Shown: positions 10,652 through 21,406 of the stretch, in pieces
Position numbering within the stretch: the stretch's first letter is position 1
Layout of the letters: the number at the start of each line of letters is the position of its first letter
Assembly (NCBI RefSeq): GCF_947179165.1
Contig: NC_077238.1
Location: 41,221,793-41,285,792, forward strand
Length of the DNA: 64,000 nt
DNA from: Solanum dulcamara
Lineage: Eukaryota; Streptophyta; Magnoliopsida; Solanales; Solanaceae
Reading direction: 5' to 3'
Notes under the pieces: model-generated
Told to the model about the DNA's origin: nothing
The model's input: the letters and a program-made list of their open reading frames with translations, nothing else
Databases searched by the model: none
Translations under genes and position numbers: made by a program

Positions 10652-10685
10652 ACCCCCCTTTCTTCGGGGGGGGGGGGGGGGGGGG
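10652..10685. repeat. C-run/G-run hairpin with expanded poly-G (20 G)
   Basis: CCCCCC then TTTCTTC then 20 consecutive G. The 3' LTR copy has only 5 G (near 15626), and other family LTRs show CCCCC-loop-GGGGGG (for example 54345-54361). So a conserved hairpin has expanded on its G side, or the run length is a sequencing artefact. Confidence 0.75.
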
Positions 10686-11166
10686 CTGCGTTTCATGCCC
10701 GCAGGTACAATATAGATTTTGGGAGTCCACCAGCTTAGGATTCCACTCAACAAGTTTAGAAGAAGCTCCATTGATTCGGAGCCAAGTTTTGGTACCAAAC
10801 CACCGATGTATATATTTGGTTACACAGGGGTACGGCGGGGGCCCTATCCCACCATATGTTGTCGTTCCTATTCTTAGAGGTCTGTAGACATGTATGTGTG
10901 GGTTGTTCATGAGTTTATTTTGGTTGTGCCTATACGGCATATTGTAAATGTTTTTACGTTATGGAAGCCTTATCGGCTTGCATTCTTTTTCATGATACGA
11001 TATGAATGAAAGAGGCCACACGTACACGAAGAAGTTTTAACTCATTGGGGTTCTCATGAGTAGTATCGCTTGCTCATAGTTCAATTTGATTACAGTTGAA
11101 AAATCTATATACGGGGATTTAGGTCGGACCCCAGTTGCTGCACATGGGGTTGGGTCATGACAGAAG

Positions 11167-11180
11167 TGGTATTAGAGCAG
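11167..11180 (+). other. A1 primer-binding site
   Basis: TGGTATTAGAGCAG, 4 bp after the 5' LTR, one base away from the initiator Met-tRNA complement. Confidence 0.9.
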
Positions 11181-12832
11181 TTTGTCCTTAGAGTGTCTAC
11201 AGACCGTGTCTAGTAGAGTCTTGTTTATCGGTGTGTTGTGCACCACATCTATATACAAGAGGCTACAGGACATTTAGGATGTTACCTTGTTTTCAAATCT
11301 ACGATCGTGCGATAGAGACGAGTCATAGGGAATGAAATTTCTCATGCTAACTTGTGATTTCAGCAGAAGGACAACATCAATATAAGAAGGTTACTGATGA
11401 TATTGGAAGTTACATAGCACGCAGGTAAGCAAGGCACGAATGATAGGTGCCAGGTAAGGTATTGAATTACTGTTGACATGTAAAGTTGAAAATTGAAAGT
11501 AAAAGTAGACGGAAAGTCTAAACAGGTGCAGTTCGAGTTGAACATACGAGGTAAGTCCATCAGTTATACTATTGTTGATATTGGGCGCCCTGTGAGGCTG
11601 CAATATGACATGATATGATACGTATATATGTATCTTTATGCGTATTGCCCCTGTGAGGCATTGTTGGCATTTTCTGCGTGCAGGTGTTGAGATGGTAAGA
11701 AATACAGAGGAAACTCTACCCAATTTTTCCTTGAAATAAAAGGAAAATAATTTAGAAAAGACTGGTAGTTCTGAATAGAATGATATATTAAATATAAGAC
11801 TAGCTAAGAAGGGTAAGTAACCCACAGTAATAATCGTGAAAAAAGTTAAGAAGTGTTATATTATGGGGTAGAATGCGAACAGGATATGATGTAACTATAA
11901 TGAGGATAGTTATGAAAATAAGTAAAGCCTTGTGAGAAAGTGGCTTCGAATAAATTGCTACATGACTCGAGTACACATAATTAGACTGGATTAGCACCTC
12001 ATGATTGTGTTAAGTTGTCGTACCTAGGCAACCAAAGGTAAGGAAGATATAAAGGAAGGCATAGATATGGTGCAGTATACTGAATGTGTTGGAAAAGAAT
12101 CATATGTATTGGAAAATTAGAAATAAAGGTGTAAGGTAGAACACAACAGATAGTGACATGGGTACACCCTAAAGGGGGGAAGTAGCTTCAAATGAGATCC
12201 CATACTGGCATGAGTTAATAAGATCTAAAGGCCAGCAATAAACGAATAGAAGCCATGATACCGGAGACAATGTGGAGAATTAATAGTAAGGACTTGAATA
12301 GTATGCCATCAAAGAATAGGTGCATACAAAGGAGATGAATACAACAAGAGAATTACAATGAGAACTTAAACATACTGTAAGGAATAGCCAGGCTATACTC
12401 GACTGAAGGTAAGATGTTGGTAACAAAGTTACTGACTACTAGTATTGTGGTATACAAGCAGCAAAACAAGGAAAGGACGAGAGATCTCTCCTATACTGGA
12501 ATATGAGGAAACTCAAGGGTAAGTGGAGGAAGGAAGTAAGAAACGATACATGTTTACGTACAAACTAGTATGGTGATACTAAAGCATCTTTCGGACTATT
12601 TTAATCTCCTACACATATTCGTGTAAAGGGTGCAATATGATGTATGGTAACAAAATTGGAAAGAAGTAAGAGAAAAGAAATATCACCTGTTCCCTATGCC
12701 TACAGGTAATCTACCTTCTTAAATAGACCATATGAGTTAATACAAAGCCTATGAACGGTAGCCAGTACAGAAGAATCCTGAAGCACTCGTAAGACCTTAT
12801 AAGGAGAGTTAACATTCGGGGACGAATGTTCT
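11181..12832 (+). other. A1 interior: conserved leader and non-coding remainder
   Basis: The first 600 bp match the leaders of A2, A3 and B (TGTCTAGTAGAGTCTTG; GATATTGGGCGCCCTGTG; TGCAGGTGTTGAG). After that it follows A2's interior (compare 11815-12160 with 38130-38450 and 12150-12250 with 42570-42720). It then jumps near 12540-12640 to the region just before the 3' LTR, skipping the part that in A2 holds the 5S-like segment and integrase remnants. No gag or pol can be read. ORFs on the minus strand here are chance. Confidence 0.8.
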
Positions 12833-12846
12833 AAAGGAGGGAAGGA
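12833..12846 (+). other. A1 polypurine tract
   Basis: AAAGGAGGGAAGGA directly before the 3' LTR, preceded by CATTCGGGGACGAATGTTCT, itself an imperfect inverted repeat found before every family A 3' LTR. It primes plus-strand synthesis. Confidence 0.88.
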
Positions 12847-15800
12847 TGTTACACCCCGTACTTTGGTACCTTAGAAGGCTTCTTAAGCTTCTCAAGTTAC
12901 TGGGAAGGATCTTAAGTTTCTTAAAAGTCGTTATGTGAGTTGGATAGTTAATAATGCTATCAAATAACTCCAAGGAAAGGAGAACGAAATGCTTCATAAT
13001 AAGGAAGATTGGAAATAAGGTTATAAAAATTTGAAAGGACTTGGAGGCCGAGAAATGAGTCGTAGCACTCGATTGACTCGCGTAAGCTACCAACTTAGAG
13101 GTCTTACTTACTTAAGCTACTCGAGTGCGTGTTGAGACTAAGTCATAAGGAATACATAGGCTCTTAAAGTGCGATGAAATTACGAACCCACGGAAGAGAA
13201 ATAAGGAAACGACACAGCGAAAGCGAAGCAAGTAGGTGACAAGCAAGCAGGTGACTCACCTACTTGAGGTGGACCCCCACATACCACGTGGCAGCACATG
13301 ACTGGCCGCATAGTGTGAGGTGGCACCCTAGGGGGCTGCCACGTGTCACCCCTAGGGGCTGCCACGTTTCACCCTCTTAAAAAGGGTATATATACATGTA
13401 AAGATGACTAATCTCTCATCTTTGATTCATTTGAGACTTGGAAAAGTTAGGAGCAAGCTTGAAAGAAATAGAGAGAGCTACGGCAGCAACCAAATAAGGT
13501 AAGCCCTCCGTTTTCTATTTGGGAATTAATTATTCAAGGTATACCGCAATTTAATAACAGTGTTTGACCATATAAAAATTTATCATTGGGGCAACGAGGA
13601 GGTTTTTGTTCTTGTTAAGAAACCCGTTTTTGAATAGGACTGTTGTTAGTAATACGAGTATAACTCCTTCTGTACGGCTTAGTTTCGGGTGATTCAATAT
13701 GTTTTGGAAAGCTATTTCATAGGGATACAACTTTCATGACACGCTACAACCCAGTTTTGCTTTTACCTACTCCAAAAATGGTGGTGAAGCTTGGGGGAGC
13801 TGCTGCCCAGATTGTGCTTTGGAAATCCTACACGGACAGCTGTGAGTATTTTGGGCATATATTTCCGTACAAAATTTCTGTAGCGGTAATTCAAAATTGT
13901 TTGCGACCTTGATACACATGTCTATAACTTTCATTGAGGCCACAAATCCTGTTTCCCTCAATTACCCCTCCGAAACTAAGAGACAATATAAGACAATGGG
14001 CTGTCCAGATTTCGTGTTTTGATAGTTTTGGCGAGTTTGACAAGTTTAACATAAGGTAAGGCCTTTCCTTTTAAATTGGGGTTTATGGTATTTTTATATA
14101 GGGTATTGTACGATGTTTAAGTGGCTGGAAATGTGAAAATATGATAAATATGCTTGACGTCAAAAATAAACTAAATTAGAGTCGCTACAAGTGAATTGTC
14201 GTCGAAATAAAGTGTCGTTCTTGTGAGTTGTTGCTGTAGGGGTGTAATGTGTTGTTGCAGGGACTAAATACATTCTAATGTGGTTTTGGGTGCTTCTGGT
14301 TTAATCCACATGACCCCTCGTTGCGTATAATGAAAGGCGTTACAAAATAAAGGCTAGACGCCCTATTGTCCTACCGTATTTTTGAATAAGTCGTTTGGAG
14401 TTTATGTTGTATATTGTTGGTGTGAATTGCTGCAGGTTGTTGTGGTTGGTTGGCTATAGGTCTTAGGGACCTAATTGGAAATTTGGATAGGGCACATTAT
14501 AGGGGAGGTGCTGCCCAATTTTCGTCGACGCCTTAGTGAATAACAGAACTAGTCGGGGAAACAACTAAGGAAATAGATTCCATTAATACTAAGATGTAAC
14601 CTAGGGTGCTAGAATGTAAAAGGGTTTGATATTCATACTACTTTCATGTTGAATAGGTTCAAAGAACGGCGAGACAAGCAGGATAAGGAATAATTCAGAC
14701 AAGGTATGTAAAGCTTTCTCTTGGCATGTTTTGGTATAAGTTCGTACAGCTATCTTTCTTTCCTATTGGCAATGTTTAGCCTTAAGTGAATTGTATATGA
14801 AGTGCGGGGATAATTCCATTCCCAGAATTCCGAGTATGCCTCATAACCCCTATCCACTATTCAGTATTAGAGTTTCTGTGAAGATTAAGTATTGCCTAGT
14901 AGGGCTTCTATGTGTCAGAATATAATGTATGGGAAGCTATCTTTCATTCCCAGTGAGATGTATTTGATACGAAAATAAGATTATGATTCCATAGTGGTTC
15001 ACCGATCCCCAAGAAGGGCCGGGTATGAAATATTATATGTAGTTCACCTGAAGGAAAGTACAGACTATATAGAGCTTATTCTCTTTCTTCTTTTGGCATA
15101 TCTTAGCTATAAGTTAAACATGATACGATCTCTGAGGTAATGATCTATCTTGCATATGGTTACTTACTACTCTGCTTGTGCATATGGTTTACATATCCTT
15201 ACCGAGTTCCATAGAGGGCCGGGTACGACCGAAGTCCCAAAAAGGGGCCGGGTATGAAATAAGATGATATAAAAATTCACCGAGTCCCAACAAGGGTCGG
15301 GTATGACCGAGCCCCACCAAGGGCCGAGTATGCTATGTGAATGCAATGATAAGATGACATAATTGCAGACCCAGTCTCATTAATGGGCCGGTTATGGTAT
15401 ATTTATGCTTATGATGACATAAAGATAAATTTGTAACACCGAGTCCCCGAGCGGGCCAGATACGGTATGTGATAGTGGTATACATGACTTTATTTTGTAA
15501 GGTGCAGGTATAGTACCCTATTAAATGTTATACTTGGTTTCCTACATCCTTGGTTCGGTTGTTATCTCAGTTATGTTATGCTTATATACTCAGTACATAT
15601 ATCGTACTGACCCCCCTTTCTTCAAGGGGGCTGCATTTCATGCCTGCAGGTACAATATAGATTTTGGGAGTCCACCAGCTCAGGATTCCACTCAACAAGT
15701 TTAGAAGAATCTCCATTGATTCGGAGCCAAGTTTTGGTACCAAACCACCGATGTATATATTTGGTTACACAAGGGTACGGCGGGGGCACTATCCCACCAT

Positions 15801-16107
15801 ATATTGTCGTTCATATTCTTAAAGGTCTGTAGACATGTATGTGTGGGTTGTTCATGAGTTTATTTCGGTTGTGCCTATACGGCACGTTATAAATGTTTTT
15901 ACGTTATAGAAGTCTTGTCGACTTGCATTCTCTTTCATGATACGGTATGAATGAAAGAGGCCACACGTACACAAAAATGTTTTAACTCATTGGGGTTCTC
16001 ATGAGTAGTATCTCTTGCTCATAGTTCAATTTGACTACAATTGAAAAATATGTATACGGGGGTCTAGGTCGGACCCCAATCGCTGCCCACGGGGTTGGGT
16101 CATGACA
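12847..16107 (+). repeat. A1 3' LTR
   Basis: It matches 7889-11162 almost base for base. Clear differences are the short G-run (CTTCAAGGGGGCTG) and scattered single changes. It ends GGGTCATGACA, followed by the duplication ctata. Confidence 0.95.
13387..13394 (+). promoter_or_regulatory. TATA box of A1 3' LTR
   Basis: TATATATA in GGGTATATATACATG, identical to the 5' LTR context. It could drive read-out into element E downstream. Confidence 0.5.
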
Positions 16108-16112
16108 CTATA

Positions 16113-16686
16113 GATGTTTGTGGAATGTTTCTCTTCCATTGCATCGCCCTTTAATATTTTGACTCATAGGAAGGTGAAACTCCAATAGTCCGAGGTATAT
16201 AAGAAAAGATTCCATGAGTTTAAGGATAAGCTTACCTCCGTTCTAGTGTTGACTTTAGTAGAAGATTCTGATGTGTTCAGTGTGTATTGTTATGCTTGAC
16301 ATGTTTTCCTTGGTTGGCGTTCTAATGCAAAATCGTAAAATGATAGCTTATGCTTTTAAGCAACTCAAGGCATATGAGAAGAATTACCCAACTCATGATT
16401 TAGAGTTGGCGGCGGTGGTATTTGCTTTGAATTTATGGAGTGACTATCTCTATAGTGTCTATATCGATGTTTTCACTGATCATAAGAGTTTGCAATATGT
16501 GGTTATTCAAAAGGACTTAAAAATTTGACAAAAGAAATAGCTTGAGTTGTTGAAAGATTACGACATGAGTGTGCTATACCATCCGAGTAAGGAAAATGTG
16601 GTTGTTGATGCTCTTAATATTAGTTCTTCTACTAAGGATAAAAAGAAATAGCTTGTTTGGCATGTGCATAAATTAGCACGTATAGG
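16113..16686 (+). pseudogene. Element E RNase H, resumed after A1
   Basis: Continues RT as FVECFSSIASP and reads on to an RNase H domain: [44 protein letters not shown], then YDMSVLYHPSKENVV. RNase H would remove the RNA template strand. The first catalytic Asp (normally YCDAS) is Tyr (TAT, 16291-16293), and the following Ser is a TGA (16297-16299). The Glu in DLELAA and Asp in FTDHKS remain. The reading ends in LARIGV where LINE G1 enters; the first D-type residue, stops at 16526 and 16540 and frameshifts make it dead. Confidence 0.9.
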
Positions 16687-16695
16687 TGTTTGATT

Positions 16696-18726
16696 AGGTT
16701 TTTTTACATAAAAAATAAAATACAAGTAGGGGGAAATAAACCTTACCTCCGAACATAAGGTGGTTCATAAGTCGGCTAACCTACTAAGGTCATCTAACTC
16801 TTCCTCGATACTAGAAAGTGCCTTCTAAATACTGGACAAAGCAATAAACCTATGAGAGGAGTCCTCTCGATACAATGCGACTAAGAAAAACCATAAATGA
16901 GGGAGACTCTCCTCTTCCAAGTGAGTACAAGAAAGAGCCTATACTAGTCCTATTAAAATAAGCTATATTTTATACATAACTAAAATTAAGAAGAACAAGT
17001 ATACAAAACTTCTAGTTTCCATGGATCGAGGTCGTTCTTTCATCTTTGTCCTTCCTAGTCTAGTCATGCCGAGTTTTTCCATGTTTTAGAACTTTATAGT
17101 CCTTTTTGTTTGTTGTTGGAGGTTTAGATATTGTATCTTGTTGATGGACACACCATATCAAACATAACAAATAAGAACTAGTTGTTGTTGTGAGTTGTTC
17201 CTATTGATTGCAACAAATTGGATGCTCTAGCTTGCTATTGGAAACTTCAACTATGTACAACTGAGTTTTTGTAGTTGGGGACCTTCCTAAAATGTTGTTG
17301 CTGCTGCCATTCTACAGAAATCCTACATAAAGAGGCAAAGAAGGAAAGGAAATCCAAGTGTTGGATAGTGTGTTGCATGTCTCCTATATTGCTGCAGCTC
17401 TGTAATTGTTGTAGGGAGATGAATATTAAGGATCTTGTTCTTAGATGCTTCAGCTGTGTAGTGTACTTACACAAACAAGCAAATAAGAAAAGGACCTCCA
17501 ACAGTGCTGGGCAACAGAAATGTTAGAAGATATTGTGGTTGGTATCAGTTGGTGTAAGTTGTTGCATGTTGGTGGCAGTTGAAAATTCCATTATTGTAAC
17601 TATGGTGACTATGGCAAGTTTTTGGTTGCTCTTTATATTGGTTGCTATATTTTTAAAATGTACAACTCCTTGGTGGAAGAAGGTATGGTTGGTTCTTGAG
17701 TTCTGCAGATGCTAGAGTGTAGAGATAAGGGTGTTGTAGCCTGCATTGAATATAACCTATTGTAGCTCTTTGGATAATATTTATAACATCAGGATCAGTT
17801 GTTGTAGTCTATTGCAGTTCTTGAAGTTGTTGTAAGGTGTTGCATGGTTTAATTCATGCATCTCCTTAGTGTACCTATACAAATTGGACAAGCAAGTAGA
17901 GTACTCCAATTGTTTGTTCTTGTGCTATAGCCCTACATTATTTTTGCATCTCCTAAACAAGCTCCTATTTGTCAGGTGTTGCATCTTGCTCCTATTGACT
18001 ATTGTTGTTATATGTAGCTATTGTAGGTGTTGTTGTTGTTGAGATATTATAGGCTGTAGGGAGTTGTTGTTCTATGGAAACATATTTGCAGTAGAGGAAC
18101 TCCTAAAGATATTGTAGTCCTGCACTGTACCTGCACTAAAAAAAACTAATGAAGGAAAATATACTAGTTGCAGTATACCTACAAGAGGCTGCATTGAAAG
18201 TGTATGATCCTTTTCAGTTGTTGGAAGGTGCATATTTTTCATTTGTTGTAGGTGGTTGGATATGGAAGATGTTGATATTGAGTGTTGTAGGTGTGCCTCA
18301 AAGGGAACCCTGCTATAGCCATGTTGAATGCACCAAGAGAAGCCCATTAGAGTAGCCTGCACCTCAGCTTGTTGGTTCCATTATTGTAGCTCTACATCAT
18401 CCTTGTATCTCCAAAACAAGGTCAAAGTTATCAAGTGTTGCATCATGCCACTGCTGTACCAGGAAATACTTGAGTGGCCCTCCAATTGTTGGATGATATG
18501 TTGCATGTCTATAGGTACCTACACAGCCAAGAAAGAGGTAAAAAAGGAATAAAAATTCTATTTTGATCCTAACCTGTAGAGTTAGTTTGGTTAATCTAAG
18601 CATGCAAAGAGCAGGGGAGACTCTCCCCTTTGCAATTGGTCTCAACTATAGGCCTTCAAAGTATCTATAACTATGTATAGTGATATCTAATTTGAAGAGT
18701 AAGTTGGACCAATAAAGCTAAAGAGG
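16696..18726 (-). other. G1 LINE 3' region (non-coding)
   Basis: About 2 kb after the RNase H stop, rich in TTGTTG/CAACAA runs. It carries near-palindromes GGGGAGACTCTCCCC (18614-18628), GGGAGACTCTCCT (16901-16913) and GAGAGGAGTCCTCTC (16854-16868), all shared with G2. Minus-strand pyrimidine tracts followed by TGCAGGTAC-like motifs recur (18127-18135 best). Open frames here are low-complexity and not convincing proteins. Confidence 0.7.
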
Positions 18727-19316
18727 TCATGGTGGTTTCTTGATTCTCTTGAGTCTTCTTCTTCTGAAATTAGCCATTCCCAGAATGTCTAATTCTATGT
18801 GAGCTCTAGCTTCTTTGAGAAGATCATGTTTAGCGAAGTAAAGTTGTGGGAAGGTGCATTTGTGACTGTATTTGGACAATGCATCAGCTGTGAAGTTGGC
18901 TTCTCTGAAGATGTAGTTGCATTTGAAAGAGTGGCATTGATTGAGGATGTTGTTTAAACTGTCCAGCAACTCTTTAATAGACCAAGGCGCTTTGCTTCTT
19001 GTTAGAGCCACCTGATTAGGAGTTGAAAATCAATCTCCAGGACTACCTGTGAATAACCAAGCTGAAGACATAAAGAGAGGCCAAAAATTACAGCCTTAAT
19101 CTTAGCCTAGTTGTTTGTTCCTATGCCGAAGGGGATTGCATAAGCAAAAATGAGTACACCATGTGCATTTCTAAGGATTCCTCCACCACCAATGTTCCCA
19201 TGGTTGTCAAGGGCACTACTATTTGTGTTTAACTTCACCATGTGGTCGATTGGTTTAGTCCAACAAACAGGAGTGATTTTAACATCATTGTAACATTGGT
19301 CAATCAAAAGGATCAA
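18727..19316 (-). pseudogene. G1 LINE RNase H domain, catalytic residues lost
   Basis: 19316-19107 reads VCWTKPIDHMVKLNTNSSAL and GNIGGGGILRNAHGVLIFAY; 19106-19020 continues VIFGLSLCLQLGYSQVVLEI, and 19011-18727 ends FKCNYIFREANFTADALSKY...KRIKKPP. This is the type-I-like RNase H at the C-terminus of one plant LINE group. The usual NTDG Asp is Asn (residue 32 of the first piece), and the QAE motif reads stop-A-K, so Glu is lost too. The Asp in LEIDFQ and in TADALSK remain. A frameshift separates the two long pieces. Confidence 0.87.
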
Positions 19317-19662
19317 GTCCCTTCAATTGTGTGGCCACTTGATGTAGGGAAATGTAGTGTTGAGCAGGTTGGATATGTCTTTGTAGACTGAAAACTTAAC
19401 TCTTGCAAGATTAGATTACTTCCTACCATACTTGGAAGCACATTTATTCTTCTAAAGGTTCCAACATATGAAGATAATAATTGCTTGCAACATGAGCTTA
19501 TGGGCTTCATTCCTGTTCTATGAGGTCCACCACCACATCAACCAATTTCTAAGAGGTGTATACTCCTTATTTATGCCCATAGAACCAGCAAACACCCTCC
19601 AGATACTCCTAGGAAAGGCTCCAGCAAAAAGATGTGGTCTATGGTGTCTTTGCCAGGTCTAT
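19317..19662 (-). pseudogene. G1 LINE zinc-finger/linker region before RNase H
   Basis: Minus-strand frames read KDTIDHIF, then VFAGSMGINKEYTPLRNWLM, EAHKLMLQAI and CWNL...NKCASKYGRK, then ARVKFSVYKDISNLLNTTFP. This matches the region between RT and RNase H in plant LINEs (a zf-RVT-type domain). It begins at the 5' truncation point 19662. Stops in place of Gln/Trp codons show decay. Confidence 0.8.
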
Positions 19663-19671
19663 TGTTTGATT

Positions 19672-21198
19672 GGTTGATTCTGAGGATGGTGGTGTTTTGT
19701 GCAAAATGGTTCTGAATCATCTCATGTGATGAATTTAAAGGCAAAGCAAGATAGTGATCCCATTTTGGTTGAATTGAAGAAAGCGGTTGCTGAAAAAGCT
19801 ATTGAGGTCCACACGGGACTCCCGAATCACTATGGCCGACTTTTGTCTCTGTTCGACCAGTCTATTTCTCCCAAGGAGGAGATGATATTTTGAGATATCA
19901 ACGTTGATTGTGTGTTCTAAATGTTGATGACTTGAAATATATGATAATATTCGAAGCTCATAGTTCGCGGTATTCTATTCATCCTGGTTCCACTAAGATT
20001 ATAGAAATTTGAAGGAAATGTATTGGTGGAATGACAAGAAAAGGGATATCGTGGAATTTATGGCTAAGTATCCAAATTGTAAACAACTGAAAGTTGAGCA
20101 TCAAAAATTGGTAGGTTGGGTCAAGACATTTAGATCCCTACTTGGAAGTGGAAAGCCTTGAGTATGGACTTCGCTACTGGTTTGCCTCGTACTCGTAGGT
20201 AGCATGACTCTATGGGTGATTGTTAACTTAATGACTAAGTCAGCTAATTTATTTTTCAAGTTAAAACATCATATTCTGCTGATGACTATGCTAGATTGTA
20301 TATTCGAGAGTTTGTTAAGCTTCATGGTGTTCTATTTTTTATCATTTCAGATCGAGGTACTTCATTTACATCTTATTTTTTGAGATATTTTCAAAAGGAC
20401 CTTGGTACCCTCATAAATCTTTGTATTGCTTTTCAGCCATAAATGGTTGGTTAGGCCGAGCGCACCATTCACACATTAGTGTATATATTGAGAACATGTG
20501 TGATTGATATTAAAGGAAATTGGGATGATCATTTTCTATTGATAGATTTTTCTTCTAGTAACAATTATTATTCTAGCATTGAGATGGCTCCATTTGAGCT
20601 TTGTATGGTAGGTGGTGTAGATCCCCTATCAGTTGGTTTGAGGTAGGAGAAGTTGCTTTGATATTACTCGAGTTGGTATTTGTGATTATGGAGAAGGTTA
20701 GACTCATTAGATAAAGATTGAAAATGTCCCAAAGTAGAAAAAAGTCCTATTCGGATGTGAGAAGATGGAAACTTGAATTTGAGGTTAATGATTGGGTTTA
20801 CATGAAAATTTTACCCATGAAAGGTATGTTTTAGTAAGAAAGGGAAGCTGAGTCCCCACTATGCTGGCCCAGATCAGATTTTGAGGTGGACTGGTAAGGT
20901 GTCTTATGAGTTGGATTTGCATTCTGATTTGGCATCAGTACATCCGGTGTTCCATGTGTCATTATTAAGGAAGTTTTTTGGTGATTCTAGATCCATATGC
21001 CATTAGAAAATATGGAGGTTAAAGAGAGTATTTCATATGAGGAGGTTCCAGTTGAAATCTTTGACTGAGAAGTTAGAAAGTTGAGAAACAAAGAAATAAC
21101 TTCACTTAAAGTGTTATGGAGGAACCTAGAGGTTAAGGGTACTACATGGGAAGCTGAAGTCGATATGATATTCCAATATACTCATCTCTTTACTTCCA
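19672..21198 (+). pseudogene. Element E integrase and chromodomain remnant
   Basis: Starts LVDSEDGG, then LKAKQDSDPILVELKKAVAE. Later frames give the catalytic core: WKALSMDFATGLPRTR (first Asp), VKLHGVLFFIISDRGTSFTS (second Asp, near 20350) and AERTIHTL (Glu, near 20455). The C-terminal part reads KKGKLSPHYAGPDQILRWTG and LASVHPVFHVSLLRKFFGDS. A chromodomain-type end near 21040-21198 has RNKEITSLKVLWRN and TTWEAEVDM. It would insert cDNA and tether it to chromatin. The D, D, E residues survive but stops and frameshifts are many. Bases 19807-19865 are foreign filler. Confidence 0.9.
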
Positions 21199-21393
21199 TT
21201 CCTAGTTTAAGTATTTAGTTCCTTCATGATAAAATCCACCTAGATCATTTGTCTTAAAGTCATGTTTTAGCTTGAGATTAAAGATTTCATATTTTATGCA
21301 TTTTCGAGATGTTTTGCATTCATGTTGGTTTGTTATGTTCCTTTCCTATTCCATTTATGCTAGATTGAGTCTTATTCGAGGAAGAATGTTCCT

Positions 21394-21406
21394 AAAGGGG
21401 AGGTAT
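21394..21406 (+). other. Element E polypurine tract
   Basis: AAAGGGGAGGTAT immediately before the 3' LTR, preceded by GAGGAAGAATGTTCC. Confidence 0.8.

Larger units (their letters stand above)
7889..11162 (+). repeat. A1 5' LTR
   Basis: TGTTACACCCCGTACTTTGG at the start, TGGGTCATGACA at the end. It contains a U3 palindrome (8271-8308), a G-box cluster (8324-8410), a TATA box (8429-8436), a GAGTCCC/GGGCCGG motif array (10039-10510) and a C-run/G-run hairpin with 20 G (10652-10685). Open frames inside it (for example 8407-8222 minus) are repeat-derived and unlike any known protein. Confidence 0.95.
7889..16107 (+). mobile_element. A1: complete non-autonomous LTR retrotransposon, family A
   Basis: Long direct repeats (7889-11162, 3274 bp; 12847-16107, 3261 bp) bound an interior of only 1684 bp. 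The ends are TG...CA. The 5-bp duplication ctata flanks it (7884-7888 and 16108-16112), and removing A1 restores element E's pol reading. It has a good PBS and polypurine tract but no coding capacity. The LTRs are nearly identical by eye over long stretches, for example around 8401-8560 versus 13359-13518, so it is the youngest insertion here. It matches the large retrotransposon derivative (LARD) plan: parasitic on enzymes from a relative. Confidence 0.95.
16696..19662 (-). mobile_element. G1: 5'-truncated LINE with RNase H domain
   Basis: Flanked by the 9-bp direct repeat tgtttgatt (16687-16695 and 19663-19671), which when collapsed restores element E's LGV-x-LVDSEDGG reading. On the minus strand it starts inside the zinc-finger region after RT, runs through RNase H (19316-18727), then a long 3' region, and ends in TATGTAAAAAAACCT. 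5' truncation, an A-rich 3' end and a variable-length duplication are marks of LINE insertion. It is related to G2 (55424-58162). Confidence 0.88.

Noticed and set aside
10567..10940. Overlapping ORFs with poly-Gly and poly-Pro runs
   Set aside because: Produced by the 20-G tract in the LTR hairpin, not by a protein gene.
17247..18552. Cys/Trp-rich small ORFs that could be taken for secreted peptides
   Set aside because: They come from TTGTTG/TGTTGC repeats of the inverted LINE 3' region; no signal peptide plus conserved Cys pattern is shared between copies.
16687..19671. Mutator-like DNA transposon, because of the 9-bp target duplication
   Set aside because: No terminal inverted repeats; the insert has LINE zinc-finger and RNase H motifs, 5' truncation and an A-rich 3' end, and LINE duplications can be 9 bp.
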